Shown here piece by piece: positions 49,526 to 58,434 of a DNA stretch of 64,000 nt. Made by a program: the position numbers and the translations under genes. The stretch covers positions 24,183 to 88,182 of the forward strand of contig JAJNPS010000040.1 in assembly GCA_021155205.1 (NCBI GenBank), written 5' to 3'. The notes beneath the pieces were generated by a model. That model had not been told where the DNA came from. It worked only from the letters and a program-made list of their open reading frames with translations, and ran no database searches. The stretch comes from Rhodobacterales bacterium. Its GTDB lineage: Bacteria; Pseudomonadota; Alphaproteobacteria; Rhodobacterales; Rhodobacteraceae. Position 1 is the first letter of the stretch. Each line of letters opens with the position of its first letter.

Positions 49526-51958
49526 ATGACCGACACCGCCCCCCTTCCCACCCATGCCCAGGCTGTTGTTATCGGCGGCGGGCTGGTCGGCTGTTCCATC
49601 CTGTATCATCTGGCGAAGCTGGGGTGGCGGGATGTGGTGTTGCTGGAACGGACGGAACTGACATCGGGTTCCACCTGGCACGCGGCGGCGAATATCCACG
49701 GGCTGCATGACAGCACCAACATCAGCCGCCTGCAACATTACACCATGGGCCTGTATAAAGAGCTGGAGGCCGAGACGGGCCAAGGCTGCGGCATCTTTCA
49801 ACCCGGATCGCTGTATCTGGCGCAGACCGAGGCCCGCGAGCATCAGTTGCGCCTTCAGGCCGCCAAGGCGCGCTACTACAAGATGGATTTCCATGAGGTC
49901 AGCCGGGACGAGGCGGAACGCCTGCACCCGCTGGTCGATTTTTCCGACATCCGCTGCATAATGTATGAACCCCAGGGCGGCGACGTCGACCCGTCCGGCG
50001 TGACCATGGCCTATGCGGCGGGCGCGCGGGCGATGGGGGCGCAGATCCACCGGTTCACCCCGGTGACGGCGACAGTGCAGCAGGCCGATGGCAGCTGGAT
50101 CGTGGAAACCCCGCGCGGGGAGATCCACACGCAATGGGTGGTGAATGCGGCGGGCCTTTGGGCGCGCGAGGTGGCGGCGATGGCGGGGATCGCGCTGCCG
50201 CTTATGCCGACCGAACACCAGTATTTCGTCACCGAAACCATAGCCGAAATCGCCGCGATGGACCGCCGCCTGCCATCGGTCGCCGACCGGGACGGCGAAT
50301 ATTACCTGCGGCAGGAAGGCAAGGGCCTGTTGGTCGGCGCGTATGAGCGGGACATGCGGTTCTGGGCCGAAGGCGGCACCCCTGCCGGGTTCGGCCACGA
50401 ACTGTTCCCCGATGACCTTGACCGGATCGAGCCGAACATGCTGCGCGCCATTGCCCGCGTGCCGGTGGTGGGCACCGCCGGTATCAAGCGGGTGATCAAC
50501 GGCCCGATGATCTGGTCGCCCGACAGCGCCGCCCTGTTCGGCCCGGTGCCGGAGTTGCGGAACTATTTCTGCTGCAACGGCATCATCCCCGGCTTTTCCC
50601 AGTCGGGCGGGCTTGGCCTGCTGTCCGCCGAATGGATGGTGGAGGGTGAACCAAAGCTGGACATGTTCGGCTGGGATCTGGCGCGCTATGGCCATTGGGC
50701 GGGCAAGGATTTCACCAGGGCCCGCGTGGCCGACCAATATGCCAACCGGTTCAAGATCCACTTCCCGAACGAGGAACGCGCCGCAGGCCGCCCCGCGCGC
50801 ACCCGCCCGGTTCACGACATGCAGCGCGGGATGGGCGCCGTGTTCGGCCTGAACTACGGGTGGGAGCATCCGCTGTGGTTTTCCGCCCCCGGTGAGCCGG
50901 CCGAGGAAACCGCTGGTTTTGACCGGCAGAACTGGTGGGCACCCGTGGGGCGCGAGGCGCGGATGCTGCGCGACCGGGCGGGGGTCATCGACATTTCCAA
51001 CTATGCCCGCTACCGGATCACCGGGCCGGGCGCGCGGGACTGGCTGGATGCGCTGGTGGCGAACCGGGTGCCGTCGGTTCCGGGCCGGTCCTGCCTTGCG
51101 CCACTGATCGGCAAACGCGGCGGGATCGCGGGGGATTTCACCATCACCTGTCTGGGGGAAGGCGATTACCTGATGATCGGCTCGGGCATGGCCGAACGCT
51201 ATCACAAGCGGTTCTTCGATGCCGTGCCTTTGCCCGCAGGCACCACATGGCTCAGCGTGACCGAAGCCATGGCCGGGTTCAACATCGCCGGGCCGCTGGT
51301 GCGCGACATCCTGCAACCGCTGACCGGGGCCGATCTGTCGAATGCGGCGTTCCCGTTCTTTCGGTCGCAGCAGATCACCGTGGCGGGGGTGGCCTGCACC
51401 GCGCTGCGCGTGTCGTTCACCGGCGATCTGGGGTGGGAACTGCATTGCGACGTGGCCGATCAGGCCACACTTTACACCGCGCTGATTGCCGCCGCACAGG
51501 CGCAGGGCGCAGGGCCGGTGGGCAGCCGTGCCCTGGGCAGCCTGCGCATCGAAAAGGGCTATGGCAGCTGGGGCCGCGACTACAGCCCCGAATACTGGCC
51601 GCAGGAATGCGGGCTGGACGGGCTGATCCGCATGGACAAGGATTTCCTGAACAAATCCGCCTGCGCCCGCACAATGCAACAACCCGCGCGTGAAGTGCTG
51701 CGTTCGGTCGAGGTGCTGGAGACAGCGGTAGATGCCACGGGGAACGAGCCGATCTTTGATCTTTCGAGCAATCCGGCGGGCAAGGTGTCGTCGGCCACCT
51801 ATGGCTATCACGTCGGCAAATCGCTGGCGCTGGCCTATCTGCGCCCCGACATCGCGCCGGGGGCGGTGCTTTCGGTGATGATCCTTGGCCTGCCGCACAA
51901 GGCCGTGGTGCTGGCCGATGCCGCCTTCGACCCCGCGGGTGCGCGGCTGCGGGGATAG
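49526..51958 (+). CDS. Dimethylglycine/sarcosine dehydrogenase-like flavoprotein (DAO plus GcvT domains)
   Basis: 810 residues. N-terminal FAD-binding IGGGLVGCSILYHLAKLG and the covalent-flavin motif GSTWHAA are those of DMGDH/SarDH proteins. A C-terminal aminomethyltransferase (GcvT/folate-binding) half begins near residue 420 (GVIDISNYARYRI, LRIEKGYGSWGRDYSP). It should oxidatively demethylate an N-methyl amine, passing C1 to tetrahydrofolate. ATG 49526 is used; TTG 49508 overlapping the previous stop is an alternative. Last gene of this operon. Confidence 0.9.
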   Translation: MTDTAPLPTHAQAVVIGGGLVGCSILYHLAKLGWRDVVLLERTELTSGSTWHAAANIHGLHDSTNISRLQHYTMGLYKELEAETGQGCGIFQPGSLYLAQTEAREHQLRLQAAKARYYKMDFHEVSRDEAERLHPLVDFSDIRCIMYEPQGGDVDPSGVTMAYAAGARAMGAQIHRFTPVTATVQQADGSWIVETPRGEIHTQWVVNAAGLWAREVAAMAGIALPLMPTEHQYFVTETIAEIAAMDRRLPSVADRDGEYYLRQEGKGLLVGAYERDMRFWAEGGTPAGFGHELFPDDLDRIEPNMLRAIARVPVVGTAGIKRVINGPMIWSPDSAALFGPVPELRNYFCCNGIIPGFSQSGGLGLLSAEWMVEGEPKLDMFGWDLARYGHWAGKDFTRARVADQYANRFKIHFPNEERAAGRPARTRPVHDMQRGMGAVFGLNYGWEHPLWFSAPGEPAEETAGFDRQNWWAPVGREARMLRDRAGVIDISNYARYRITGPGARDWLDALVANRVPSVPGRSCLAPLIGKRGGIAGDFTITCLGEGDYLMIGSGMAERYHKRFFDAVPLPAGTTWLSVTEAMAGFNIAGPLVRDILQPLTGADLSNAAFPFFRSQQITVAGVACTALRVSFTGDLGWELHCDVADQATLYTALIAAAQAQGAGPVGSRALGSLRIEKGYGSWGRDYSPEYWPQECGLDGLIRMDKDFLNKSACARTMQQPAREVLRSVEVLETAVDATGNEPIFDLSSNPAGKVSSATYGYHVGKSLALAYLRPDIAPGAVLSVMILGLPHKAVVLADAAFDPAGARLRG

Positions 51959-52049
51959 GGGCTGCACAGAACCGCCCGACCGATCACCATAGCCTGATCC
52001 GAACCGGACCGCCGTTGCCGCACAGCCCTTATATGTGAAACTTCGCCCC

Positions 52050-52560
52050 TAGACCCGATTTCTTGCCGTTGGCGCTGAGATAGTGTTCATGGAGTTGATC
52101 AGATAGCGGCGCTGGAAGACCTGTGTCAGGTCGCCTTGCACGATCACGCCTGCACGGTTCTCCATCAGCGCATGGCCGATGAAGCACCGCATCGCCCCGG
52201 TGCCGGGCGACTTCCTGTAAGGTCGTGCGTCCGGGTCAGGGGTGGAGGCATTGGTGGCATTGGTGGCATTGGAACGCTTCTCGCCCGTGAAGTCGATCTC
52301 GGCATTGCTGCCCGGACGAGTGGGGCGGTGCATCGGGGCAGATCGAAGGCGCAGGTGGTTCGCTGGGCCCACCATCGTCATACGGACGACCCTCCGGCTT
52401 GGGCGGAAAGCTCTTCATCGACGCCCACGCTTTGATCAGGGCGCCAACGACCGAGAAATGCTCACCCGACGACAGCGGCGCCACCTCGCTATGCGCGACC
52501 CATCCGTCGTCAGAAGTCGGTCGCGGTCTATGGCGAACACCGTGGGAACCCAGACCAAGT
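52050..52560 (-). pseudogene. Frameshifted IS5-type transposase remnant
   Basis: Minus-strand pieces in two or more frames match one transposase: NRDRLL-like text near 52540, then GEHFSVVGALIKAWASMKSF, then TPDPDARPYRKSPGTGAMRC and IGHALMENRAGVIVQGDLTQ, ending about 52110. These are the 5-prime-half and DDE-core phrases of IS5-group (ISMno/IS1182-like) transposases. The C-terminal third is missing. The 640-base gap 51959-52598 contains nothing else I can support. It separates the two GlxA loci. Confidence 0.7.
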
Positions 52561-52598
52561 CGCGCGTTTAGGTGATTTTGTCAAAAAACGCCACTGAG

Positions 52599-53549
52599 TT
52601 AGCGCCTTCTCGCTTCTCGGGGAGCGTATCCGTGCATTTCCTTAAAAGCGCGTCCAAAACTCGACACGTTTTGGAATCCACAAGCCAACGACACTTCCCG
52701 CACGCTGGTCGAAGAATGGGCTAGCAAGTCCGCCGCGCGTCTTAGGCGAAGCCTGCGATAGTAAGAATTGGGCGACATGGAAACCGCCGCCCGAAACGCC
52801 CGCTCCAGCCGATCCTGTGACACGTTCAGCCGCCCTGCAAGCACTGATACTGTGACCCGTTCTTCGACTGTATCTTCCATGATCGCGATGGCAGATAGAA
52901 CCAATTGGTCGCGTATCCCCGTGCGCAATCTGACTGGCATCAACTTGCGATCAACGCTGGAGCGCAGAGGGCTGTGAACGAACCATTCCGCGACACCTGC
53001 AGCAAGTTCTGCGCCGAAATCTTGCCCGATGATGTCAAGCATCATGTCGAGACTTCCAATGCCACCGGCCGAGGTGAATCTTTTTCTGTCAATGACATAG
53101 ATGTCGCGCCGAACATCAATCAGAGGAAAAGCTTCAACAAAAGAAGGCAAGCTCGACCAGTGCAGGGTACAGGCATGACCATCCAGAAACCCCGCTCGTG
53201 CCAGGAAGAAAGCGCCATCGGCAACCGCGCCCACAGAGGCACCGCTGCGAAGACATCTGCGGACCCAACGAACGGTGTGTTCGGCTTTGACCAACTCCGC
53301 ATCCCCGCCTGAGCATATCACGATCCGGTCCGCCGATGGACCATCTATCGCAGCCGCATCAGTGGGAATGACGATTCCGTTCGACGCCAGCACGGTGCCA
53401 GGCTCAGTGCCCACAATGATCCATCTGTACAGGGTACTGCGGGCCAGCGTGTTGGCAGCGCGCAGTGGCTCGATGATCGAACTGAAGGCCATCATCGGAA
53501 AGCCGGGCAAAGGTACGATTGCGTAGGTAATCACGTCATTCTTGGTCAT
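52599..53549 (-). CDS. GlxA-type transcriptional regulator, paralogue of the one at 47.8 kb
   Basis: 316 residues. DJ-1/PfpI-like domain with CSGGDAE and GAVADGAFFLARAG (nucleophile Cys replaced by Ala), then AraC HTH motifs (LAGRLNVSQDRLERAF; SLACGFQNVSSFGRAFKEMHG). About 60 percent of positions by eye match the 47797 gene. ATG 53549 is preferred to the longer frame. It is divergent from the M24 gene and probably controls that operon through palindromes at 53676-53712. Confidence 0.9.
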   Translation of the reverse strand: MTKNDVITYAIVPLPGFPMMAFSSIIEPLRAANTLARSTLYRWIIVGTEPGTVLASNGIVIPTDAAAIDGPSADRIVICSGGDAELVKAEHTVRWVRRCLRSGASVGAVADGAFFLARAGFLDGHACTLHWSSLPSFVEAFPLIDVRRDIYVIDRKRFTSAGGIGSLDMMLDIIGQDFGAELAAGVAEWFVHSPLRSSVDRKLMPVRLRTGIRDQLVLSAIAIMEDTVEERVTVSVLAGRLNVSQDRLERAFRAAVSMSPNSYYRRLRLRRAADLLAHSSTSVREVSLACGFQNVSSFGRAFKEMHGYAPREARRR

Positions 53550-53675
53550 TTTTGCTTTGCTCTTAGTAGACCGCTCTGGAGATGCGACGGCACCATTTAG
53601 CACACGGAAACTAAATGATCTCCCCTAAGCCAGCGGCCTTGCCGCTTACGGAGAAGCCCGAAAAGTGCACATAAT

Positions 53676-53712
53676 TTGCGGATTTTCGCAACGTCGAATC
53701 ATTTGAATGATT
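53676..53712 (+). promoter_or_regulatory. Two palindromes in the GlxA-M24 intergenic region
   Basis: TTGCG-GATTTT-CGCAA lies at 53676-53691 and AATCAT-TTGA-ATGATT at 53697-53712, both perfect. They sit between the divergent GlxA-type regulator and the M24 gene, 32 bases or more before its ATG, as expected for regulator sites. Confidence 0.5.
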
Positions 53713-53744
53713 GCAAATTCGTTACAACAATTGAGGAGCCTCAC

Positions 53745-55052
53745 ATGAGCATTGTAGTTTTCGACCCCGACAAAACGGACGACGTGGACTGGCGTGACCG
53801 TATGCGCCACCCTAGCGCGGGCGACGAATTCGCAGGGATGTGGCTGTCCGACACTGAGCCTTCTTCGATCAATGTCGTGAAACTGCGCGCCGAGCGACTA
53901 GCAAAGCTGCGCCGTTGGATGGCGACGGAGGGCTACGGCGGCGTTCTGCTCTTTGATCCCTACAACCAGCGTTATGCCACGGGCACACGCAACATGTTCG
54001 GTTACTTTCTACGCAACTCAACGCGCTATTTCTTTATTCCGGTCGAAGGGCCGGTGATCTTGTTCGACTATCCGCAAAGCTATCATGTCTCCGCTGGCGT
54101 GGACACGGTTGACGAGGTACGCCCGTCCAAACTGGTCTGGTCGTCAGTTTCGGGCCGCGACGACGAGACCGCCAGTCCTTTCGCGCGCGAAATTGCCGAT
54201 TCCGTACGTAGCTACGGCAACGGCTCGACGAAGCTCGGCATGGACCGCGCATCGCATCTTCAGGTCATTGCCCTCCAAAAAGAGGGCCTTCTGGTCAGTG
54301 ACGTGGCCGGGGATATTCTAACCAAGGTGCGAGCGGTCAAGACAGAGGAAGAGATCAAATGTCTGAAGGTTTCGATGGCGGGTGCCGAGGCTGCGGTGGC
54401 TGCGGTTCGCGATGCGATCAAGCCAGGGGTCAGCGAGAACGATTTGTTCGCGGTGATGTATCACGAGGTGATCCGGCAGGGGGGCGAGTTCATCGAGACG
54501 CGGCTTCTGACCTCGGGACAACGCACAAACCCGTGGTTCTCGGAAGCCTCCGGCCGGAAAATCAGGCCAGGTGAACTCGTCGCCTTGGACACTGACACCA
54601 TCGGATGCTTTGGCTATTACTCTGATTTCTCTCGCACCTTCCGTTGCGGCCCCGGCAAACCTACGCGCGAACAAAAGACTCTCTACCGCATGGCCTGGGA
54701 GCAAGTTCAGCACAACATGTCGATCCTGAAGCCCGGTATGTCGTTCCGTGAGGTTGCCGAAAAGGCTTGGGCAATCCCCGAAAAGTATGTCGACCAGCGG
54801 TACACTTCGGTGATGCATGGTGTCGGGATGCACGGTGAAACGCCCTTCATCGCCCATATGCAGGATTTTGCGGCCTATGGTCGCGAAGGCATTGTTGAGC
54901 CCGGCATGTGCCTTTCGATTGAGAGCTACATCGGTGAAAAGGGCGGCGCCGAAGGTGTGAAGTTGGAAGATGAGGTCGTCGTGACCGAAACCGGGATTGA
55001 GTTGCTCAGCCGCTTCCCATACGAGGAAGAGTTCCTCGACGGCCCACTATGA
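53745..55052 (+). CDS. M24-family metalloprotein, DddP-like
   Basis: 435 residues, creatinase/prolidase fold. Metal ligands are all visible: DTDTIGCFGYYSDFSR (two Asp), VMHGVGMHG (His), SIESYIG (Glu) and KLEDEVVV (Glu). Phrases such as GGEFIETRLLTSGQRTNPWF and the C-terminal VTETGIELLSRFP are close to the DMSP lyase DddP. However, the aspartate I recall as catalytic just after the MHGVG motif is replaced (MHGET). A peptidase or C-N/C-O hydrolase role in betaine-like compound breakdown is as likely as DMSP cleavage. GAGGAG precedes ATG 53745. Confidence 0.85.
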   Translation: MSIVVFDPDKTDDVDWRDRMRHPSAGDEFAGMWLSDTEPSSINVVKLRAERLAKLRRWMATEGYGGVLLFDPYNQRYATGTRNMFGYFLRNSTRYFFIPVEGPVILFDYPQSYHVSAGVDTVDEVRPSKLVWSSVSGRDDETASPFAREIADSVRSYGNGSTKLGMDRASHLQVIALQKEGLLVSDVAGDILTKVRAVKTEEEIKCLKVSMAGAEAAVAAVRDAIKPGVSENDLFAVMYHEVIRQGGEFIETRLLTSGQRTNPWFSEASGRKIRPGELVALDTDTIGCFGYYSDFSRTFRCGPGKPTREQKTLYRMAWEQVQHNMSILKPGMSFREVAEKAWAIPEKYVDQRYTSVMHGVGMHGETPFIAHMQDFAAYGREGIVEPGMCLSIESYIGEKGGAEGVKLEDEVVVTETGIELLSRFPYEEEFLDGPL

Positions 55053-55732
55053 CGGATTTGCTCACGCTTGCTCCCGAACGGGTGGCCTTGACACTTATCG
55101 ACTTGCAGGAAGAACATCGGCACGATCTCCGTTATGTCGTGGCCGACTTTGACCTGATCCTGGCTAACGCTGCTCGCCTTCTTGATCGGGCTCGGGCAGC
55201 TGGCATCCCGGTGCTGCATGCGAAATATACACGTAACTTCGAACGGACGCCACCTCGCCCGTTCGAGCCGCGTGCCGCAGACGGCGCGCCGCTGTTTTCG
55301 GATCCGAGCAATTCGCTGGCCGCGATCTGTGAGGAGGTGAAGCCTCGACCAGGTGAATTCGTGGCCGAGAAGGATGATGCCTCCGCTTTCACAGCGCCAT
55401 CCTACGTGAGTCAAATTCAGGCAGTGAGGCCCGATTGGCTGGTGGTCTGCGGTGTCTGGACGGAGGCCTGCGTCGCAGCAACGGTGCGGGACGCGCAAGC
55501 GGCTGGCATGCGCGTTTTGCTCGTCAAGGATGCCTGCGGCTCGGGCACCGAGGTGATGCACGAGGTTGGCATACTGAACCTTGCAAATCGGCTGTATGGC
55601 GGCGCGGTTGCCGACACGGAAAGAGCACTTCGACTCTTTTCTGGAGAGACAGTCGAGGTGTGGCAGGTCCGTGGATCAGTCCCGATGCTGTTTACAGCCG
55701 AGAGCGTGGCGCAAGAATACCGTGATCTATAG
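55049..55732 (+). CDS. Cysteine hydrolase of the isochorismatase family, paralogue of the one at 48.8 kb
   Basis: 227 residues. LIDLQEEHRHDLRYVV, AEKDDASAFTA and WTEACVAATVRDA contain the presumed Asp, Lys and Cys. It aligns over its full length with the 48828 protein, including KDACGSG and NLANRLYGGAVADT. ATG overlaps the M24 stop. It likely acts on the product of the M24 enzyme. Confidence 0.88.
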   Translation: MTDLLTLAPERVALTLIDLQEEHRHDLRYVVADFDLILANAARLLDRARAAGIPVLHAKYTRNFERTPPRPFEPRAADGAPLFSDPSNSLAAICEEVKPRPGEFVAEKDDASAFTAPSYVSQIQAVRPDWLVVCGVWTEACVAATVRDAQAAGMRVLLVKDACGSGTEVMHEVGILNLANRLYGGAVADTERALRLFSGETVEVWQVRGSVPMLFTAESVAQEYRDL

Positions 55733-55783
55733 ATCACCAACTGCCTACAAAAATAAAAACACTAGCCCCAGCAGGAAAAAACA

Positions 55784-55861
55784 ATGAATAACTCTAGACT
55801 GACGGAACATCTATTCCAGCGTGTGTGGCAACTACGTCCTATTGACTTTGCAGTTGCCTAG
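55784..55861 (+). CDS. Possible 25-residue small ORF before the betaine-type transporter
   Basis: ATG 55784 follows AGGAAAA at a reasonable spacing and runs 25 codons to TAG 55861, with a mixed sequence (FQRVWQLRPIDFAV) and no known match. The interval 55733-55889 is AT-rich for this window and may hold the transporter promoter. The small frame may be chance. Confidence 0.25.
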   Translation: MNNSRLTEHLFQRVWQLRPIDFAVA

Positions 55862-55889
55862 TTCAGGCAGAGAAGGTTGGGGCTCGCTC

Positions 55890-56552
55890 ATGGAAATCTT
55901 GAGATTCACTTTGGACAATTTGGGTGTAATCGGCGAACGTACGCTTGAGCACATCTCTATTGTCTCTCTAGCAATAGTAATTGCGGTTGCCACCGCAGTG
56001 CCGATCGGTATTGCTATCACGCAATCAAGGAGCACTGCGAACACCGTTCTGTATCTGGCGTCGATCATGATAACTATACCATCGATTGCTCTGTTTGGTT
56101 TAATGATCCCTCTGCTGTCTCCGATTGGCTACGGAATTGGCTATGTTCCGGCTGTGATAGCAGTAATTCTATATTCTCAGCTACCGATTATTCGCAACAC
56201 TTATACCGCTATAACCAATGTGGACGCGTCGCTGCGTGAAGCTGCAACAGGAATGGGGATGAGCACATGGCAGCGGCTGACACAGGTAGAAATCCCACTC
56301 GCGTTTCCAGTCATTATGGCGGGGGTGCGAACAGCGGTGGTGATGAACATTGGGATCACCGCAATCGCTACGTACATCGGCGCGGGCGGGTTGGGTACGT
56401 TCATATCACGTGGAATTAGCCAAAATGATCCGCGCCAGTTGGTGACTGGGGCTCTGTTGGTGTCGCTACTGGCCATCGTCTCAGATCTGCTTCTTGCGCT
56501 TGTGCAGAAGCTATTGACTTCGCCTGGGATCCAAGGAGGTGCCGCACGATGA
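55890..56552 (+). CDS. Betaine-type ABC transporter permease (OpuBB/YehW-like)
   Basis: 220 residues with five or six membrane segments. LREAATGMGMSTWQRLTQVEIPLAFPVIMAG is the EAA loop of OpuC/OsmF-type permeases; IGAGGLGTFI follows. ATG 55890 has only a weak GG-rich site upstream. First transporter gene of a four-gene set. Confidence 0.9.
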   Translation: MEILRFTLDNLGVIGERTLEHISIVSLAIVIAVATAVPIGIAITQSRSTANTVLYLASIMITIPSIALFGLMIPLLSPIGYGIGYVPAVIAVILYSQLPIIRNTYTAITNVDASLREAATGMGMSTWQRLTQVEIPLAFPVIMAGVRTAVVMNIGITAIATYIGAGGLGTFISRGISQNDPRQLVTGALLVSLLAIVSDLLLALVQKLLTSPGIQGGAAR

Positions 56553-57661
56553 TCCGGCTGGAAAACCTGACGAAGATCTATGGCGAGGGCCATAGTGCGA
56601 TGAAGGTCGTGGATGATGTTAGCCTTGATCTGCCTCAAGGCGAGATATGTGTGCTGCTGGGACCCTCGGGTTGTGGAAAGACCACAACGATGAAAATGAT
56701 CAACCGATTGATCCAACCAACTAGCGGCAAGGTATTCATTGACGGCAAGGATACCAGTACGGTTGATCCAATCGAGCTGCGGCGTACTATTGGGTACGTG
56801 ATCCAGCAGATTGGCTTGTTCCCCAACAAAACCATCGAAGACAACATTTGTGTGGTGCCTGATCTTTTGGGCTGGGACCGACCTAAATCTCGAGCGCGGG
56901 CGAAAGAATTGCTTGATCTGGTCGGACTTCAGCCGGACCTTTTTCTAAAGCGTTATCCAAGAGAATTGTCAGGCGGTCAGCAACAGCGTGTGGGGGTGTT
57001 GCGCGCTTTGGCAGCGGACCCGCCGGTCATGCTCATGGACGAGCCGTTTGGCGCAATTGATCCGATCAATCGTGAGGTCATCCAGGAGGAATTCCTGAAG
57101 ATTCAGAAGAAGATTCGCAAGACCATCATATTCGTGTCGCATGATCTGGATGAAGCCGTGAAGATGGCCGATAAAATCGCTATCTTCCGCAGTGGCAAGC
57201 TGGAGCAGTTCGCGAGCCCGAACGAATTGCTCGCACGTCCAGCGAACGGGTTTATCGAAAGTTTCCTCGGCTCCGATCGGGCGCTTAAGCGGCTCCGACT
57301 TGTATCAGTGCAGGCAGCGATGCAGCCAGAATTCGTCACGGTGTCGATGGCAGAACCGGTCGAGCAGGCCCTAGCCCGGATGCGGAGTCGCGGGGCTGCG
57401 GCGGCATTTGTGGTAAATGCCGAAGGGCGAGCCGAGGCAGTTTTGACGGTCGAAGCGATTGAGGGGCATTCTGGGAGTATCGCGGATTTTGCGCAGCCCG
57501 CAACCGTCTCTGTCCCGATAACGGGCGATCTGCGGCAGGCAGTGTCGCTGATGTTCGCACATGCCATGCCAGTGTTGCCATGCGTTGACGGTGGCGGAAA
57601 GTTGTGCGGCGTTATGACCTATCGCGCAATAGTGCAGAACCTTGTCGGGGGGAAAACATGA
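56549..57661 (+). CDS. Betaine-type ABC transporter ATP-binding protein
   Basis: 370 residues. Walker A GPSGCGKTTT, Q-loop QQIGLFPN, signature LSGGQQQR, Walker B VMLMDEPFGAIDP and SHDLDEAVKMAD are typical of the OpuCA/ProV-like quaternary amine transporters. A C-terminal CBS-like pair (about 265-368) should sense ionic strength. Start overlaps the permease stop. Confidence 0.93.
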   Translation: MIRLENLTKIYGEGHSAMKVVDDVSLDLPQGEICVLLGPSGCGKTTTMKMINRLIQPTSGKVFIDGKDTSTVDPIELRRTIGYVIQQIGLFPNKTIEDNICVVPDLLGWDRPKSRARAKELLDLVGLQPDLFLKRYPRELSGGQQQRVGVLRALAADPPVMLMDEPFGAIDPINREVIQEEFLKIQKKIRKTIIFVSHDLDEAVKMADKIAIFRSGKLEQFASPNELLARPANGFIESFLGSDRALKRLRLVSVQAAMQPEFVTVSMAEPVEQALARMRSRGAAAAFVVNAEGRAEAVLTVEAIEGHSGSIADFAQPATVSVPITGDLRQAVSLMFAHAMPVLPCVDGGGKLCGVMTYRAIVQNLVGGKT

Positions 57662-58404
57662 GCGAAGGGAAAGCCGCGAGTTTGATGCGCCCGCGTTCTA
57701 TTGCGCCCCTGCTTGCCCTGCTTGTGCTGGCTATCGCGATTCTTGAACTGTGGCTCAGTGGCATGGCCGCTGAGATTCTTGGCTATCGCGCCGATATCGG
57801 CTACCTCGTCGTGCAGCATCTGGAATTGGTGGCTTGGGGCGGCGGTCTGGCAATATTGTTCGCGGTGCCGGTGGGAGTTTTATTGTCCCGCCCCTCCCTC
57901 CGGAAAGTTTCAGAAGCGGCAATGCAGGTATTCAACATAGGCAGCACGGTGCCGACATTGGCCATATTGGCGTTGTCAATGACGTTGATGGGCATTGGCT
58001 TTGTTCCGGCCGTTTTTGGCCTTTGGGCCGCCACCTTATTGCCAATCGTTCGCAACACCTATGCCGGCCTGCGCGCTGTACCAGAGCACCTTGTCGAAGC
58101 CGCGACGGGCATGGGGATGACGCCGGGACAGGTTCTTTGGCGGGTCGAACTGCCCAATGCGCTATACGTTATTTTCGGGGGCATTCGTACTGCACTTGCG
58201 ATCTGCGTGGGCTCGGCACCGCTGGTCTTTTTGATCGGTGCTGGCGGGTTAGGCGAACTTATCTTCACTGGCATCTCACTGGACGAGATGCCGATGATGA
58301 TGGCTGGGGCAATTCCCACTGCAATGCTTGCAATCTTGGTCGATTTCGTGGTCGGCCAGCTCCAGCTCCACCTCGTTCCCCGAGGTATTAATCCTATTGG
58401 TTAG
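57658..58404 (+). CDS. Betaine-type ABC transporter permease, second (OpuBD/YehY-like)
   Basis: 248 residues, about six membrane segments, with the loop LVEAATGMGMTPGQVLWRVELPNALYVIF and IGAGGLGELIF. ATG overlaps the ATPase stop. Pairs with the 55890 permease to form the membrane pore. Confidence 0.92.
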   Translation: MSEGKAASLMRPRSIAPLLALLVLAIAILELWLSGMAAEILGYRADIGYLVVQHLELVAWGGGLAILFAVPVGVLLSRPSLRKVSEAAMQVFNIGSTVPTLAILALSMTLMGIGFVPAVFGLWAATLLPIVRNTYAGLRAVPEHLVEAATGMGMTPGQVLWRVELPNALYVIFGGIRTALAICVGSAPLVFLIGAGGLGELIFTGISLDEMPMMMAGAIPTAMLAILVDFVVGQLQLHLVPRGINPIG

Positions 58405-58434
58405 CACAACAAAGTCAAACAGAGAGGACGTCAA

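Noticed and set aside
49496..51967. Long open frame of 823 codons on the minus strand
   Set aside because: Exactly antisense to the DMGDH-like flavoprotein gene, with His/Arg-rich low-complexity translation.
53745..55052. Firm assignment as DMSP lyase DddP
   Set aside because: Overall similarity is strong, but the residue recalled as the catalytic aspartate is not conserved, and no other DMSP genes are present.
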